Origin: Perlucidibaca aquatica
GTDB lineage: Bacteria; Pseudomonadota; Gammaproteobacteria; Pseudomonadales; Moraxellaceae
Direction of reading: 5' to 3'
Assembly (NCBI RefSeq): GCF_001676655.1
Contig: NZ_LZDB01000001.1
Coordinates: forward strand, 1-64,000
Length of the DNA stretch: 64,000 nucleotides
The notes beneath the pieces are model-generated. The model worked only from the letters and a program-made list of their open reading frames with translations, searched no databases and was not told where the DNA came from. A program made the translations under genes and the position numbers. Positions 54,452-63,525 of the stretch are shown here, one piece after another. Each line of letters opens with the position of its first letter. Within the stretch, counting starts at the first letter, position 1.

Positions 54452-54479
54452 GCAAACGCGGGGAAGTCCCCGCGTTTGC
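54452..54479 (-). terminator. 12-bp stem-loop between dnaK and dnaJ
   Basis: GCAAACGCGGGG/CCCCGCGTTTGC with a 4-nt loop, 22 bp after the dnaK stop. No T-run on the coding strand; perhaps a partial terminator or mRNA-stabilising stem that sets the DnaK to DnaJ ratio. Confidence 0.5.
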
Positions 54480-54500
54480 ATCGTGAAGTCGCCGAAAGAC

Positions 54501-56435
54501 TTACTTCTTGTCGTCTTTCACTTCTTCAAACTCGGCATCCACGGCACCGTCGTCCTGCTTAGGCTGAGCGCCGGCAGCAGCATCAGTGAACTGTGCGCCA
54601 TCGGCACCACCGGCCTGAGCCTGGTCGGCGTAGAGCTTCTGCATCAGCGGCATGGACGCGTTGCTGAGTGCTTCCACGGCGGCATCGATCAGATCTTTGT
54701 CGTTGGCCTTAATGGCCTCTTCGACTTTGACGATTTCAGCTTCGACCGCAGCTTTCTCTTCAGCCGTGGCCTTGTCACCGAGGTCGGTCAGCGTCTTCTT
54801 GGTGGCATGCACCAGCTGATCGGCCTGGTTGCGGGCATCGACCAGCTCGGAGAACTTCTTGTCTTCTTCGGCGTTGGCTTCGGCGTCACGCACCATCTGC
54901 TCAATTTCAGCATCGGTCAGGCCGGAGTTGGCCTTGATGATGATGCTCTGCGCCTTGCCGGTGGCCTTGTCTTTGGCACCGACATTAAGAATGCCGTTGG
55001 CGTCGATGTCGAACGTCACTTCAATCTGCGGCATGCCACGCGGCGCGGGTGGAATGTCGGCGAGGTCAAAACGACCCAGCGACTTGTTCTGCGTGGCCTG
55101 CTTGCGCTCGCCTTGCAGCACATGAATGGTCACAGCCGACTGGTTATCATCAGCGGTGGAGAACACCTGCTGCTTCTTGGTCGGGATGGTGGTGTTCTTT
55201 TCGATGAGCACGGTCATGACGCCGCCCATGGTTTCGATGCCGAGGGACAGCGGTGTCACGTCAAGCAACAATACGTCTTTCACATCGCCGGACAGCACCG
55301 CGCCTTGGAAGGCAGCGCCAATGGCCACGGCTTCGTCTGGGTTCACGTCACGACGTGGCTCCTGACCGAAGAACGCTTTTACACGCTCCAGTACCAGTGG
55401 CATACGGGTCTGACCACCCACCATGATGACGTCGCCGATATCGGAAATCTTCAGGCCAGCATCGTTCAAGGCCACACGGCAGGGCTCGATGGTGCGCGCC
55501 ACCAGATCTTCGACCAGCGCTTCCAGCTTGGCACGCGTGACCTTGACGGTGAGATGCTTAGGACCGGTGGCATCAGCCGTGATGTAGGGCAGATTGACTT
55601 CGGTCTGGGTCGACGAGGACAGCTCGATCTTGGCCTTTTCAGCGGCTTCCTTGAGACGCTGCAGCGCCAGCGGATCGTTGTGCAGATCGATGCCGGTGTC
55701 TTTCTTGAACTCGTCGGAGAGATAGTCGATCAAGCGCAGGTCGAAGTCTTCGCCGCCGAGGAAGGTGTCGCCGTTGGTGGACAGCACTTCGAACTGGTGC
55801 TCGCCGTCAACTTCAGCAATTTCGATGATGGACACGTCGAAGGTGCCGCCGCCAAGGTCATACACGGCAATCTTGCGGTCGCCTTCTTTCTTGTCCATGC
55901 CGAACGCGAGCGCGGCTGCGGTCGGTTCGTTGATGATGCGCTTCACATCCAAACCAGCAATACGGCCAGCGTCTTTGGTAGCTTGACGCTGGCTGTCGTT
56001 GAAGTAGGCCGGAACCGTGATGACGGCTTCGGTCACTGGCTCGCCGAGGTAGTCTTCGGCGGTCTTCTTCATCTTTTTCAGCACTTCGGCGGAGATCTGC
56101 GGCGGCGCCTTGCGGTCACCCTTCACATCCACCCAGGCATCGCCATTGTCGGCGGCGACGATGCTGTACGGCACCATCTTGATGTCTTTCTGAACCACAT
56201 CGTCTTTGAATTTGCGACCGATCAGGCGCTTCACCGCGAACAGGGTGTTCTTCGGGTTGGTCACGGCCTGACGCTTGGCGCCGGCACCAACCAGCACTTC
56301 GTTGTCGGTGTAGGCCACGATGGACGGCGTGGTGCGTGCGCCTTCCGAGTTTTCAATGACTTTGACCTTGTCGCCTTCAAGAATGGCGACACAGCTGTTG
56401 GTGGTGCCAAGGTCGATACCAATAATTCTGCCCAT
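54501..56435 (-). CDS. dnaK: molecular chaperone DnaK
   Basis: Hsp70 of 644 residues. ATPase domain begins with [10 protein letters not shown] and contains the [21 protein letters not shown] and DLGGGTFD motifs; substrate domain has the [18 protein letters not shown] stretch; the C-terminus ends EEVKDDKK. Start at 56435 follows TTGGAGAG; an upstream ATG adds four residues. A long antisense frame opposite it is not a gene. Confidence 0.98.
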   Translation of the reverse strand: MGRIIGIDLGTTNSCVAILEGDKVKVIENSEGARTTPSIVAYTDNEVLVGAGAKRQAVTNPKNTLFAVKRLIGRKFKDDVVQKDIKMVPYSIVAADNGDAWVDVKGDRKAPPQISAEVLKKMKKTAEDYLGEPVTEAVITVPAYFNDSQRQATKDAGRIAGLDVKRIINEPTAAALAFGMDKKEGDRKIAVYDLGGGTFDVSIIEIAEVDGEHQFEVLSTNGDTFLGGEDFDLRLIDYLSDEFKKDTGIDLHNDPLALQRLKEAAEKAKIELSSSTQTEVNLPYITADATGPKHLTVKVTRAKLEALVEDLVARTIEPCRVALNDAGLKISDIGDVIMVGGQTRMPLVLERVKAFFGQEPRRDVNPDEAVAIGAAFQGAVLSGDVKDVLLLDVTPLSLGIETMGGVMTVLIEKNTTIPTKKQQVFSTADDNQSAVTIHVLQGERKQATQNKSLGRFDLADIPPAPRGMPQIEVTFDIDANGILNVGAKDKATGKAQSIIIKANSGLTDAEIEQMVRDAEANAEEDKKFSELVDARNQADQLVHATKKTLTDLGDKATAEEKAAVEAEIVKVEEAIKANDKDLIDAAVEALSNASMPLMQKLYADQAQAGGADGAQFTDAAAGAQPKQDDGAVDAEFEEVKDDKK

Positions 56436-56530
56436 GATACTCTCCAATAAATTGCGCTGGTTATTTAACCGCTTGCTTTCAATATGTGGGTGGATGCGTC
56501 CATTTCAAGGGCGCATCCGAAAACGAATGC

Positions 56531-57079
56531 TTAGCCCGCCGTGGCCACAACCACCATGGCCGGACGCAATAAGCGACCCGACAAGGTGTAGCCCTTCTGG
56601 AAGACGGCCGTTACGGTATTTGGCTCAGCCGTTGTTGAAGGCTGCATGGATACCGCTTGATGCTGCTCAGGGTCGAAAGGCGCTCCCAGCGGGTCCACTG
56701 CTTCCACCGCAAATCGCTTCAGGGTGTCACTGAATAATTTATGCGTGAGGCTGACGCCTTCCTGCAGCGCCTTTACCGCCGGCTCTTCAGAGGGCACGGA
56801 GCCCAGAGCGCGCTCGAGGTTATCGACCACTTCCAGCAGGCTGCCGGCAAATTTCTCCAGCGCAAATTTGTGCGCATGGGTGACATCACGCTCGGCACGA
56901 CGCTGAATGTTTTGGATTTCGGCTTGCGAGCGCAGCTGCTGGTCTCGCAACAAGCCTTCAAGTTCGGCAACGCGCGCCGCTAAATCCACCGCAGGTGCTG
57001 CCTCAGTCACAGCATCTGCCGCTGCTGGGATTGGCTCTTGCATTGGCTCAACACCCTGCTCTTGGCTGGAATCTGTCAT
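56531..57079 (-). CDS. grpE: nucleotide exchange factor GrpE
   Basis: DnaK exchange factor of 182 residues. An acidic, proline-rich N-terminus (about 1-35) precedes the long helix and the beta-domain containing [19 protein letters not shown] and [18 protein letters not shown]. First gene of grpE-dnaK-dnaJ. A sigma-32-like promoter lies 50 bp upstream. Confidence 0.97.
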   Translation of the reverse strand: MTDSSQEQGVEPMQEPIPAAADAVTEAAPAVDLAARVAELEGLLRDQQLRSQAEIQNIQRRAERDVTHAHKFALEKFAGSLLEVVDNLERALGSVPSEEPAVKALQEGVSLTHKLFSDTLKRFAVEAVDPLGAPFDPEQHQAVSMQPSTTAEPNTVTAVFQKGYTLSGRLLRPAMVVVATAG

Positions 57080-57129
57080 TTTTCAATCTCCTCATGCGCT
57101 AACGGCATCATTTATAGCCATGCTGCACT

Positions 57130-57157
57130 AGTGGAGATTGCCGCCACGAATTTCAAG
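57130..57157 (-). promoter_or_regulatory. sigma-32-like heat-shock promoter of grpE-dnaK-dnaJ
   Basis: On the minus strand CTTGAAA (57151-57157), a 14-bp spacer and CTCCACT (57130-57136) fit the sigma-32 consensus CTTGAAA-N13/15-CCCCAT well at -35 and moderately at -10. It lies 51 bp before the grpE start. Confidence 0.65.
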
Positions 57158-57266
57158 GGTGAATTTTCAGGCGAATGCAGAGAGGCCAAAAAAACTCCTC
57201 CACAGTGCGTCGCGCAGCACGCCCGCCTGACCTATGATTAGGCCATGTCATTTGTGGAACGTCGCC

Positions 57267-58922
57267 ATGCTGAGCCTGCTCAAAATCAGTCAATTCGCTA
57301 TTGTTGAAAACTTAGAGCTGGAGTTTTCCCGTGGCTTTTCGGTGATTACGGGTGAAACCGGTGCAGGCAAATCCATTCTCATGGATGCGCTAGGTCTCTG
57401 CTTAGGCGATCGCGCCGATGGCGGAGTTGTGCGTAGCGGCGCTGAACGCGCCGATGTCAGCGCGCTCTTTATCGTCGGCCACCTGCCCGCCGCCATGTCA
57501 TGGCTGATTTCTCGCGAGCTGGATGAAGGCGAAGAATGCACGCTGCGTCGAACTTTTACCCGAGACGGTCGCTCACGCGCCTATATTAATGGCCGCCCCG
57601 CCACGCTCGGCGATCTGCGCGACATCGGCGAACTACTCATTGATATCCACAGCCAGCACGAACACCAGACTCTGCTTCGCAAAGACAGCCATCGCCACAT
57701 GCTCGATAGCTACGCCAACCTCGCCGCTCTGGCGAAGGAAACGGCAGCGCAGTTCCGGCACTGGCAAACGGCTAGCGACAAGCTGAAACAAGCCGAGAAT
57801 GCTGGTGCAGCCCAAAGTGCGCGCCTGGAGATTGTTGAGCACCTATTAAAGGAGCTGGATCAGCTCGGTCTCAGCGCGGGCGAATACGAAAGCATCGAAC
57901 AGCGGCATGACACCCTGGCGCATGTCGGCAGCCTTCAGCAAGACGGCGAATTGGCCCTCACACTCATGACCGAAGGCGATGGCGACACGGCTGCGCGACT
58001 CTTGCAACGCGCCATTAAAACCCTGGAAAGCCACACCCATCGTGCGCCCGCGCTCGGCAGCGCAGTCGAGCTTTTACAAGGGGCACTGATTCAGTTAGAG
58101 GAAGCCAGCCCTGGCTTGCGTCACTTTCTCGACGACTTGGACGCCAGCCCCGGTGAGCTCGAACAGCTGGAGCAGCGCCTGAGTCATTGCCATCAGCTGG
58201 CACGCAAGCATCGTGTCACGCCGCACGAGCTTGTGCATGTGGCCGCGCAACTCCACGAAGAGTGCCAGTCACTACGCGAGGCGCAGGATTTAGCGCAGCT
58301 GGCGCAAGACGCCCGCGAAGCCGAACAGGCGTTTATGCAAAATGCCTCCGCCTTGCGTCAGCAGCGTCAAACGGCTGCCGTGGCTTTTTGTGACGAGATT
58401 CAAGCCTTCCTTCATGGTCTCGGCCTTGGCAATGCACGCCTCGAATTAACACTGACCGCGCTAGCAAAGCCCAATCTGCATGGGCTTGATGACATTGAGT
58501 TTCTGTTCAGTGCCAATCCGGGCCAGCCGCTTAGGCCATTGGCAAAGGTGGCCTCAGGCGGTGAGTTATCGCGACTTTCGCTCGCCATTCAAGTCGTGCA
58601 CGCACGCCACTCGCCCGTCCCGGTCATGGTCTTTGACGAGGTCGATGTGGGGATTGGCGGGGGTATTGCAGAAGTGGTCGGTCGATTACTACGCGCGTTG
58701 GGTGAGCACGCTCAGGTTTTTAGCATTACGCATCAACCTCAAGTCGCGGCCCGAGGGCATCAGCATTTGCGGGTAGAGAAACGCGTCAGCGACGGCAACA
58801 CCCACAGCACCGTCGTGGCGCTTTCGCATGAGCAACGCATCGAAGAAATTGCGCGTATGTCAGGTGGCATCACCATTACCGATGAAACTCGCCGACACGC
58901 GGCCACCATGCTGGAGGCCTAG
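57267..58922 (+). CDS. recN: DNA repair protein RecN
   Basis: SMC-like ATPase needed for double-strand-break repair. The 551-residue protein has Walker A GETGAGKS at 29-36, a long helical coiled-coil middle (about 150-380), the ABC signature ASGGELSRLSLAI and Walker B VMVFDEVDVGIGG. ATG at 57267 gives the family start. No clear LexA box is seen upstream, unlike E. coli recN. Confidence 0.96.
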   Translation: MLSLLKISQFAIVENLELEFSRGFSVITGETGAGKSILMDALGLCLGDRADGGVVRSGAERADVSALFIVGHLPAAMSWLISRELDEGEECTLRRTFTRDGRSRAYINGRPATLGDLRDIGELLIDIHSQHEHQTLLRKDSHRHMLDSYANLAALAKETAAQFRHWQTASDKLKQAENAGAAQSARLEIVEHLLKELDQLGLSAGEYESIEQRHDTLAHVGSLQQDGELALTLMTEGDGDTAARLLQRAIKTLESHTHRAPALGSAVELLQGALIQLEEASPGLRHFLDDLDASPGELEQLEQRLSHCHQLARKHRVTPHELVHVAAQLHEECQSLREAQDLAQLAQDAREAEQAFMQNASALRQQRQTAAVAFCDEIQAFLHGLGLGNARLELTLTALAKPNLHGLDDIEFLFSANPGQPLRPLAKVASGGELSRLSLAIQVVHARHSPVPVMVFDEVDVGIGGGIAEVVGRLLRALGEHAQVFSITHQPQVAARGHQHLRVEKRVSDGNTHSTVVALSHEQRIEEIARMSGGITITDETRRHAATMLEA

Positions 58923-58947
58923 ACGCGCAGAACGGTGGGCTGGCAGC

Positions 58948-59382
58948 TTAATCGCCGGCCTTGCCCGAGCAGCCGTCTTTTAAGCAGCTGCCATAAAGAT
59001 GCAAGGAGTGCCCTGTCAAACTAAAACCCAGCGACTCCGCCACGGCGATTTGCCTAGCCTCAATCACATCGTCGTGGAACTCACAGACACGACCGCAGTC
59101 GGTGCAGACAATGTGGTCATGGTGCTCATCATCTTTCAATTCAAAGACCGAGTGACCGCCTTCAAAATGGTGGCGCTCCACAATTCCCGCCGCCTCAAAC
59201 TGCGTTAGGACACGATAGACCGTGGCCAAGCCCACATCCTCGCCTGCAGCGAGTAAAGCCTTATAAACATCTTCAGCACTGAGGTGATGAACGGGCGAAC
59301 TCTCGAGCAATTCAAGGATTCGCACACGGGGCAAGGTGATCTTGAGACCTGCTTTGCGCAATTCGTTATTGCTGATCGACAT
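58948..59382 (-). CDS. fur: ferric uptake regulator Fur
   Basis: Iron-sensing repressor of 144 residues. Winged-helix DNA-binding domain (1-80) followed by the metal and dimer domain with HHFEGGHSVFEL, HHDHIVCTDCGRVCEF and C-terminal CLKDGC, giving the regulatory and zinc sites. Divergent from bamE. A Fur-like box in this window lies before the barrel gene at 52297. Confidence 0.97.
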   Translation of the reverse strand: MSISNNELRKAGLKITLPRVRILELLESSPVHHLSAEDVYKALLAAGEDVGLATVYRVLTQFEAAGIVERHHFEGGHSVFELKDDEHHDHIVCTDCGRVCEFHDDVIEARQIAVAESLGFSLTGHSLHLYGSCLKDGCSGKAGD

Positions 59383-59516
59383 GGATTCATCTCTGAGCGG
59401 GTGATGCCGTATGATAGCGCGACGCGACCGATGATGGCATTACCACTCGCCTCCGGTATTTCAGATCGATTCTGACCGAACATTGACACCGAATTTGACT
59501 AAGGAGCCGTCGGCCC

Positions 59517-60053
59517 ATGCAACGAAAGCTAATGACTGCCGTAATGCTGGCGACTGTTGTCACCACAACACTCGCCACCAGCGGCTGCAAAAATCTGTTT
59601 ACCGCCTACCGTATCGACATCGTGCAAGGTCAAACCGTCACCAAAGAACAGGCCGATCAGATTAAGGCGGGCATGACGCCTGCGCAGGTTCGCTATGTTC
59701 TCGGCACGCCGCTGATTACCGACACCCTTAATCCCAGCCGGTGGGATTACACCTATCGCTTCATTCCTGGCACCTATGCCAAAGAAAGCAAGCTGAGCCC
59801 CGTGCCGCACCGTCGCTTCAGCGTATTTTTTGCCGCTGGCGTGGTGTTACGCACGGAGCTTGCGGGCGACTTGCCTGTGAAAAACACCTCACTCCCTGGC
59901 AGCCAAGATAGCGCCGTGCGTGCGAACGACACGACGGTTCGCGAGCAAGCCAGCCAAGAGCAGAACAAGATCACGCCAGCCGATACTCGCCCTGCAGAGA
60001 CCACCGTTAAGCCAGGCTCGGACGCTACACTGCCACCAGAAATCCAGCCCTAA
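59517..60053 (+). CDS. bamE: outer membrane protein assembly factor BamE
   Basis: Lipoprotein subunit of the BAM complex (also SmpA/OmlA). The 178-residue precursor has a lipobox ending at C24 (ATSGC), then the conserved GMTPAQVRYVLGTPL and WDYTYRF stretches. A C-terminal tail of about 60 residues rich in Thr, Ala and Gln is longer than in E. coli. Divergent from fur; its last 4 bp overlap rnfH. Confidence 0.93.
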   Translation: MQRKLMTAVMLATVVTTTLATSGCKNLFTAYRIDIVQGQTVTKEQADQIKAGMTPAQVRYVLGTPLITDTLNPSRWDYTYRFIPGTYAKESKLSPVPHRRFSVFFAAGVVLRTELAGDLPVKNTSLPGSQDSAVRANDTTVREQASQEQNKITPADTRPAETTVKPGSDATLPPEIQP

Positions 60054-60355
60054 ATACTGCCGGCTTTGGCGCGCTGCTGACGCACTTTGTCAGCACGCGC
60101 CTTACGCGCAGCCATGGGGTCGATGGTCAGCGCGCGATAAATTTCTACGCGATCCCCCGCCTTCAATTTCCGGCTTTCAGGCGACTTCTCGATTTGCCCC
60201 CACACACCTACCGTTAGCCCATCTGTTGATAGCTCAGGGCATTGCTCATGTAACTTGGCTGCCGTCACCGCATCACTCAGCGTGGCACCTTCCGGCAGCT
60301 CCAGTTCGAGCAGAAACTGACGATCCGGGCGGGCGTAAGCGACTTCAATGCGCAT
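60050..60355 (-). CDS. rnfH: RnfH family protein
   Basis: Ubiquitin-fold protein of 101 residues of unknown function with MRIEVAYARPDRQFLLELELPEG at the N-terminus and the LKAGDRVEIYRALTIDPMAARKARA signature. The ATG at 60355 overlaps the stop of the transporter gene upstream (TAATG). In Pseudomonas the order is rnfH-ratA-smpB; here ratA is not seen. Confidence 0.9.
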   Translation of the reverse strand: MRIEVAYARPDRQFLLELELPEGATLSDAVTAAKLHEQCPELSTDGLTVGVWGQIEKSPESRKLKAGDRVEIYRALTIDPMAARKARADKVRQQRAKAGSI

Positions 60356-61503
60356 TAAAGCCAAGCCTGTGCGTAGGCTACGGCCAGCAGCAGCGTAATG
60401 GGCGCCAACCAACGCAAGGCAATTCGCAACACGTTGTAGAGCAACTCGGACGGCAAATTCACCGCCTTACGCAGATGGCTCATCTTCATGACCCAGCCCG
60501 TGTAGAGCGACAACACCAACAGATTGAACGCCACGGCATAGGCCAAATACTGACTGAGTACGGCCAGCGTATCGCCACGACCAAACAACCAAATGGACTC
60601 CGCCAACAAGGTCACGGGAATAATCACCAGCACGGGTGCAGCCAGTGCCGGCAACTGACGGGCATTGGCTTCAGCAAATGCAGGCGCAAGACTCGCACTT
60701 AACGCTAATTGCGTGACAGTGACGCCGAGCAGGGCTGCCACGGCACACCAGTTACCGTGATGAAGCGCCAGAAAACCCAAGACCAAGACCAGCCCAAATC
60801 CCCAGCGTGCGGCAATAGAGTTCATTTCGCCGTACTGCGCGCGCAACGCAGCAGCGGCACCCATACCAGCCGCGCCCATCAGTGCACCCGCGAGGAGACT
60901 GGCACGCGTGCCTTCTGCTTGCGTCAAACCCATCAACATGGGCAAGTCCGTGGTGAGCGGCAAGGTTTGGTGTTGCAGCATTTGCGCCAGCAACAAAGCG
61001 ATCAGTGCGGCAAAAACCACCAGCCAGAGCACCATGGGCACGGTACGGAAACTGCGGCCCAAGGCGATGAGAACAGACACTAAAGTCATCACCTGCCACA
61101 GTGCGCCACCCGCTGGCACCGCCGAAGAGGCCAGACCCAAGGTCGCCGTCACGGGCTGCCAAAGCGTCTGAATGGCCTGTGTGGCTAATAAGCCACTGGC
61201 CACTGCCAATAACGCACTCAGGGCCACGCTGAGTGCGAGGTTGTTATAGGCTAAGGCGCGCCAGTAGCGCGGCGCATCCGACTCGCGAGTGAGTATCTGC
61301 ATGCCGGCAATGGAGGCTTGCTTGGCACGCACCGCCAGTGCCTGCTCGGCGAGCAGCAAGGGCAGACCCGCCAGCAAAAAACCAACCAAGACTAAGAGCC
61401 ACGAAGCGCCCTGCAGTGGCACAAACACAATACTCAAGGCCAGCATCAGCGCTACTAATTGCCCACTACGCTGCCAAGCTGGCGATTCATTCGTCGCACG
61501 CAT
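60355..61503 (-). CDS. divergent NSS (sodium:neurotransmitter symporter)-like transporter
   Basis: 382-residue membrane protein with about 11 helices. The FLLAGLPLLLAEQAL segment early in the chain and the final two helices resemble bacterial NSS/SNF transporters such as LeuT. But the first-helix sodium and substrate motif (GxxVGLGNxWRFPY in that family) is not recognisable here, so it is a degenerate or altered member. I chose ATG at 61503 with an AGGA ahead of it. Function unknown; it couples translationally to rnfH and takes the place of ratA. Confidence 0.6.
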   Translation of the reverse strand: MRATNESPAWQRSGQLVALMLALSIVFVPLQGASWLLVLVGFLLAGLPLLLAEQALAVRAKQASIAGMQILTRESDAPRYWRALAYNNLALSVALSALLAVASGLLATQAIQTLWQPVTATLGLASSAVPAGGALWQVMTLVSVLIALGRSFRTVPMVLWLVVFAALIALLLAQMLQHQTLPLTTDLPMLMGLTQAEGTRASLLAGALMGAAGMGAAAALRAQYGEMNSIAARWGFGLVLVLGFLALHHGNWCAVAALLGVTVTQLALSASLAPAFAEANARQLPALAAPVLVIIPVTLLAESIWLFGRGDTLAVLSQYLAYAVAFNLLVLSLYTGWVMKMSHLRKAVNLPSELLYNVLRIALRWLAPITLLLAVAYAQAWL

Positions 61504-61592
61504 TCCGGTTAATCCTGAAAATGAAATGATCGCTATTGTCGGCACTGCTTGACGCGTATACAAGCGCGTCAATGCGCCTATAATCCTGCGCC

Positions 61593-62063
61593 ATGAGTAA
61601 GCCTAAAACATCCCCTGCGACCATCGCGCAAAATCGACGTGCCCGTCACGAGTTTTTTATTGAAGAAAAGTTCGAGGCGGGGCTGTGTCTGCTCGGCTGG
61701 GAAGTGAAGTCACTTCGCGCGGGCAAGTGCAACCTCACCGATGCCTACATTCTGCTGAAGAATAACGAAGCATGGGTCATTGGCATTCACATTACACCGC
61801 TGTTGGCGGCCTCGACCCATGTGGTTGCTGACCCAACACGGACGCGTAAACTGCTGCTCAATCGCCGCGAAATTAACAACCTCATTGGCGATATCCAGCA
61901 GAAAGGCCACACCTGCGTGCCGCTGTCGATGTATTGGAGTGGCGGCCGTGCCAAGCTCGAAATCGCCGTAGTGAAAGGCAAGCAGCTGCATGACAAGCGT
62001 GATGCCGAAAAGAATCGAGACTGGGCTCGTGAAAAAGGCCGCATCATGAGAGACAAAGGTTAA
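61593..62063 (+). CDS. smpB: SsrA-binding protein SmpB
   Basis: tmRNA partner of trans-translation. The 156-residue protein has [21 protein letters not shown], the LLNRREI motif and the C-terminal [10 protein letters not shown]-type tail ([14 protein letters not shown]) that enters the mRNA channel. Divergent from the transporter gene. The ssrA gene is not seen nearby. Confidence 0.97.
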   Translation: MSKPKTSPATIAQNRRARHEFFIEEKFEAGLCLLGWEVKSLRAGKCNLTDAYILLKNNEAWVIGIHITPLLAASTHVVADPTRTRKLLLNRREINNLIGDIQQKGHTCVPLSMYWSGGRAKLEIAVVKGKQLHDKRDAEKNRDWAREKGRIMRDKG

Positions 62064-62073
62064 GTGACACCAT

Positions 62074-62109
62074 ACCCGCCCCGCTCGCTAAGATGCTCGC
62101 GGGGTGGGT
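62074..62109 (+). terminator. weak stem-loop after smpB
   Basis: ACCCGCCCCGC can pair with GCGGGGTGGGT around a 14-nt loop; no T-run follows. Confidence 0.4.
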
Positions 62110-62119
62110 GGGCCAGTGT

Positions 62120-63511
62120 TCAGACCGTCTTCAGGAAGATCGAGATCAGCTTGCGCGTGAACGGCGTGTAGGGTGGGAAGAACATTTTCGCCAACATGAT
62201 GCGGGTACGAACGACCGCGCGCTCATGCGAAAAGGTTTTGAAGCCGTGATGACCATGCGCGCTGCCGATGCCGGAGTTGTTAACGCCGCCGAACGGCAGG
62301 TTGCCGTGCAGGAACTGCACCACGCAATGGTTGATGCAGGCGCCACCCGAGGTGGTTTCTTGCATGATTTGCTTGATGTTGCTTTCGTTGCGACTCCACA
62401 TATATAGCGCCAACGGCTTAGGGTCGGCGTTAATGCGCGCAATCACGGAATCCAAGCTGCTAAACGAAATGATGGGCAACAGTGGGCCGAAAATTTCTTC
62501 GCGCATGATCAGGGCATCGGCCGGAATGTCACCGAGCAGTGTGGGAGCAATATAGCTGTCGCCCATGTCTGTCTGACCACCGGCCAGCACTTTCGCGCCA
62601 CGCGCCACGGCATCTTCCAGCAAAGCACCAATACGGCCGGTATGACGCGAGTTAACGACGCGGGCCAATGAATCGCTGGCCTGCGGGTTAGCACCGTAAA
62701 CATCCTTCAGCGCACGGGCGCAGGCGTCCACGAATGCGCCACGAACTTTATCGTGCACATAAATATGATCGGGGGCGATACAGGTCTGGCCGTTGTTGGT
62801 GAACTTGGCCCAGAGGATGTTTTTCGCCGCCAGCTCGATATCCGCCGTTTCATCCACGATGGTCGGTGACTTGCCGCCCAGCTCCAGCGTGACGCTGGTC
62901 AGGTGCTTGGCCGCTGCCGCCATAACCACCTTGCCGATGGCCGGCGAACCGGTGAAGAAGATGTGATCGAAGGGCAGTTCAAGCAAGGCCTGCGCCACCG
63001 GCGCTTCACCCTCGATGACGGTCACTTCGCTGGGATCAAATACTTCCCGCACGATTTTGCTGATGATGGCCGACGCATGCGGTGTCATTTCAGACGGCTT
63101 GATAATGGCGGTGTTGCCGGCAGCAATAGCAGAAACCAGCGGCCCCAGACTGAGATTCACGGGGTAGTTCCAGGGCGAAACAATCAGACAGCGACCCTTG
63201 GGTTCGTACTGCATATAGCCCTTAGTGCCCATCATCATGCGCGATGGCCACACGCCTTTAGGCTTCATCCAAGACTTGAGATTACGCAGTGCATCATTAG
63301 CCTCGGCCACGACCGGCAGCACCTCCGTGAGGTCCACTTCAGCCGCTGGCTTACGGAAGTCGGCCCAGCCCGCCTGCACAATTTCTTCCTGATACTTGAG
63401 CATGGCATCGCGCAGTTTCAGGATTTTCGCCTTGCGCTCGGCCAGGGTAGATTGGCGTAGCCGCAGGGCGGTGTCGCGCTGGGCATCAAAGGCTTGCTGG
63501 ATCGTGGTCAT
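62120..63511 (-). CDS. aldehyde dehydrogenase, class 3 / coniferyl-aldehyde type
   Basis: NAD(P)-dependent aldehyde dehydrogenase of 463 residues, short like class 3 (fatty or aromatic aldehyde) enzymes. The cofactor motif SPWNYPVNL, the catalytic glutamate in LELGGKSP and the catalytic cysteine near residue 243 (NNGQTCIAPD) are intact, as is NLPFGGVNNSG near the end. The C-terminus is hydrophobic and basic, perhaps for membrane contact. It begins 14 bp after the acylase gene, so the two are probably one operon. Exact substrate unknown. Confidence 0.9.
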   Translation of the reverse strand: MTTIQQAFDAQRDTALRLRQSTLAERKAKILKLRDAMLKYQEEIVQAGWADFRKPAAEVDLTEVLPVVAEANDALRNLKSWMKPKGVWPSRMMMGTKGYMQYEPKGRCLIVSPWNYPVNLSLGPLVSAIAAGNTAIIKPSEMTPHASAIISKIVREVFDPSEVTVIEGEAPVAQALLELPFDHIFFTGSPAIGKVVMAAAAKHLTSVTLELGGKSPTIVDETADIELAAKNILWAKFTNNGQTCIAPDHIYVHDKVRGAFVDACARALKDVYGANPQASDSLARVVNSRHTGRIGALLEDAVARGAKVLAGGQTDMGDSYIAPTLLGDIPADALIMREEIFGPLLPIISFSSLDSVIARINADPKPLALYMWSRNESNIKQIMQETTSGGACINHCVVQFLHGNLPFGGVNNSGIGSAHGHHGFKTFSHERAVVRTRIMLAKMFFPPYTPFTRKLISIFLKTV

Positions 63512-63525
63512 ATCAAGTACTCAGG

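Noticed and set aside
57180-57266. LexA (SOS) box before recN
   Set aside because: recN is SOS-controlled in E. coli, but I find no CTGT-N8-ACAG here.
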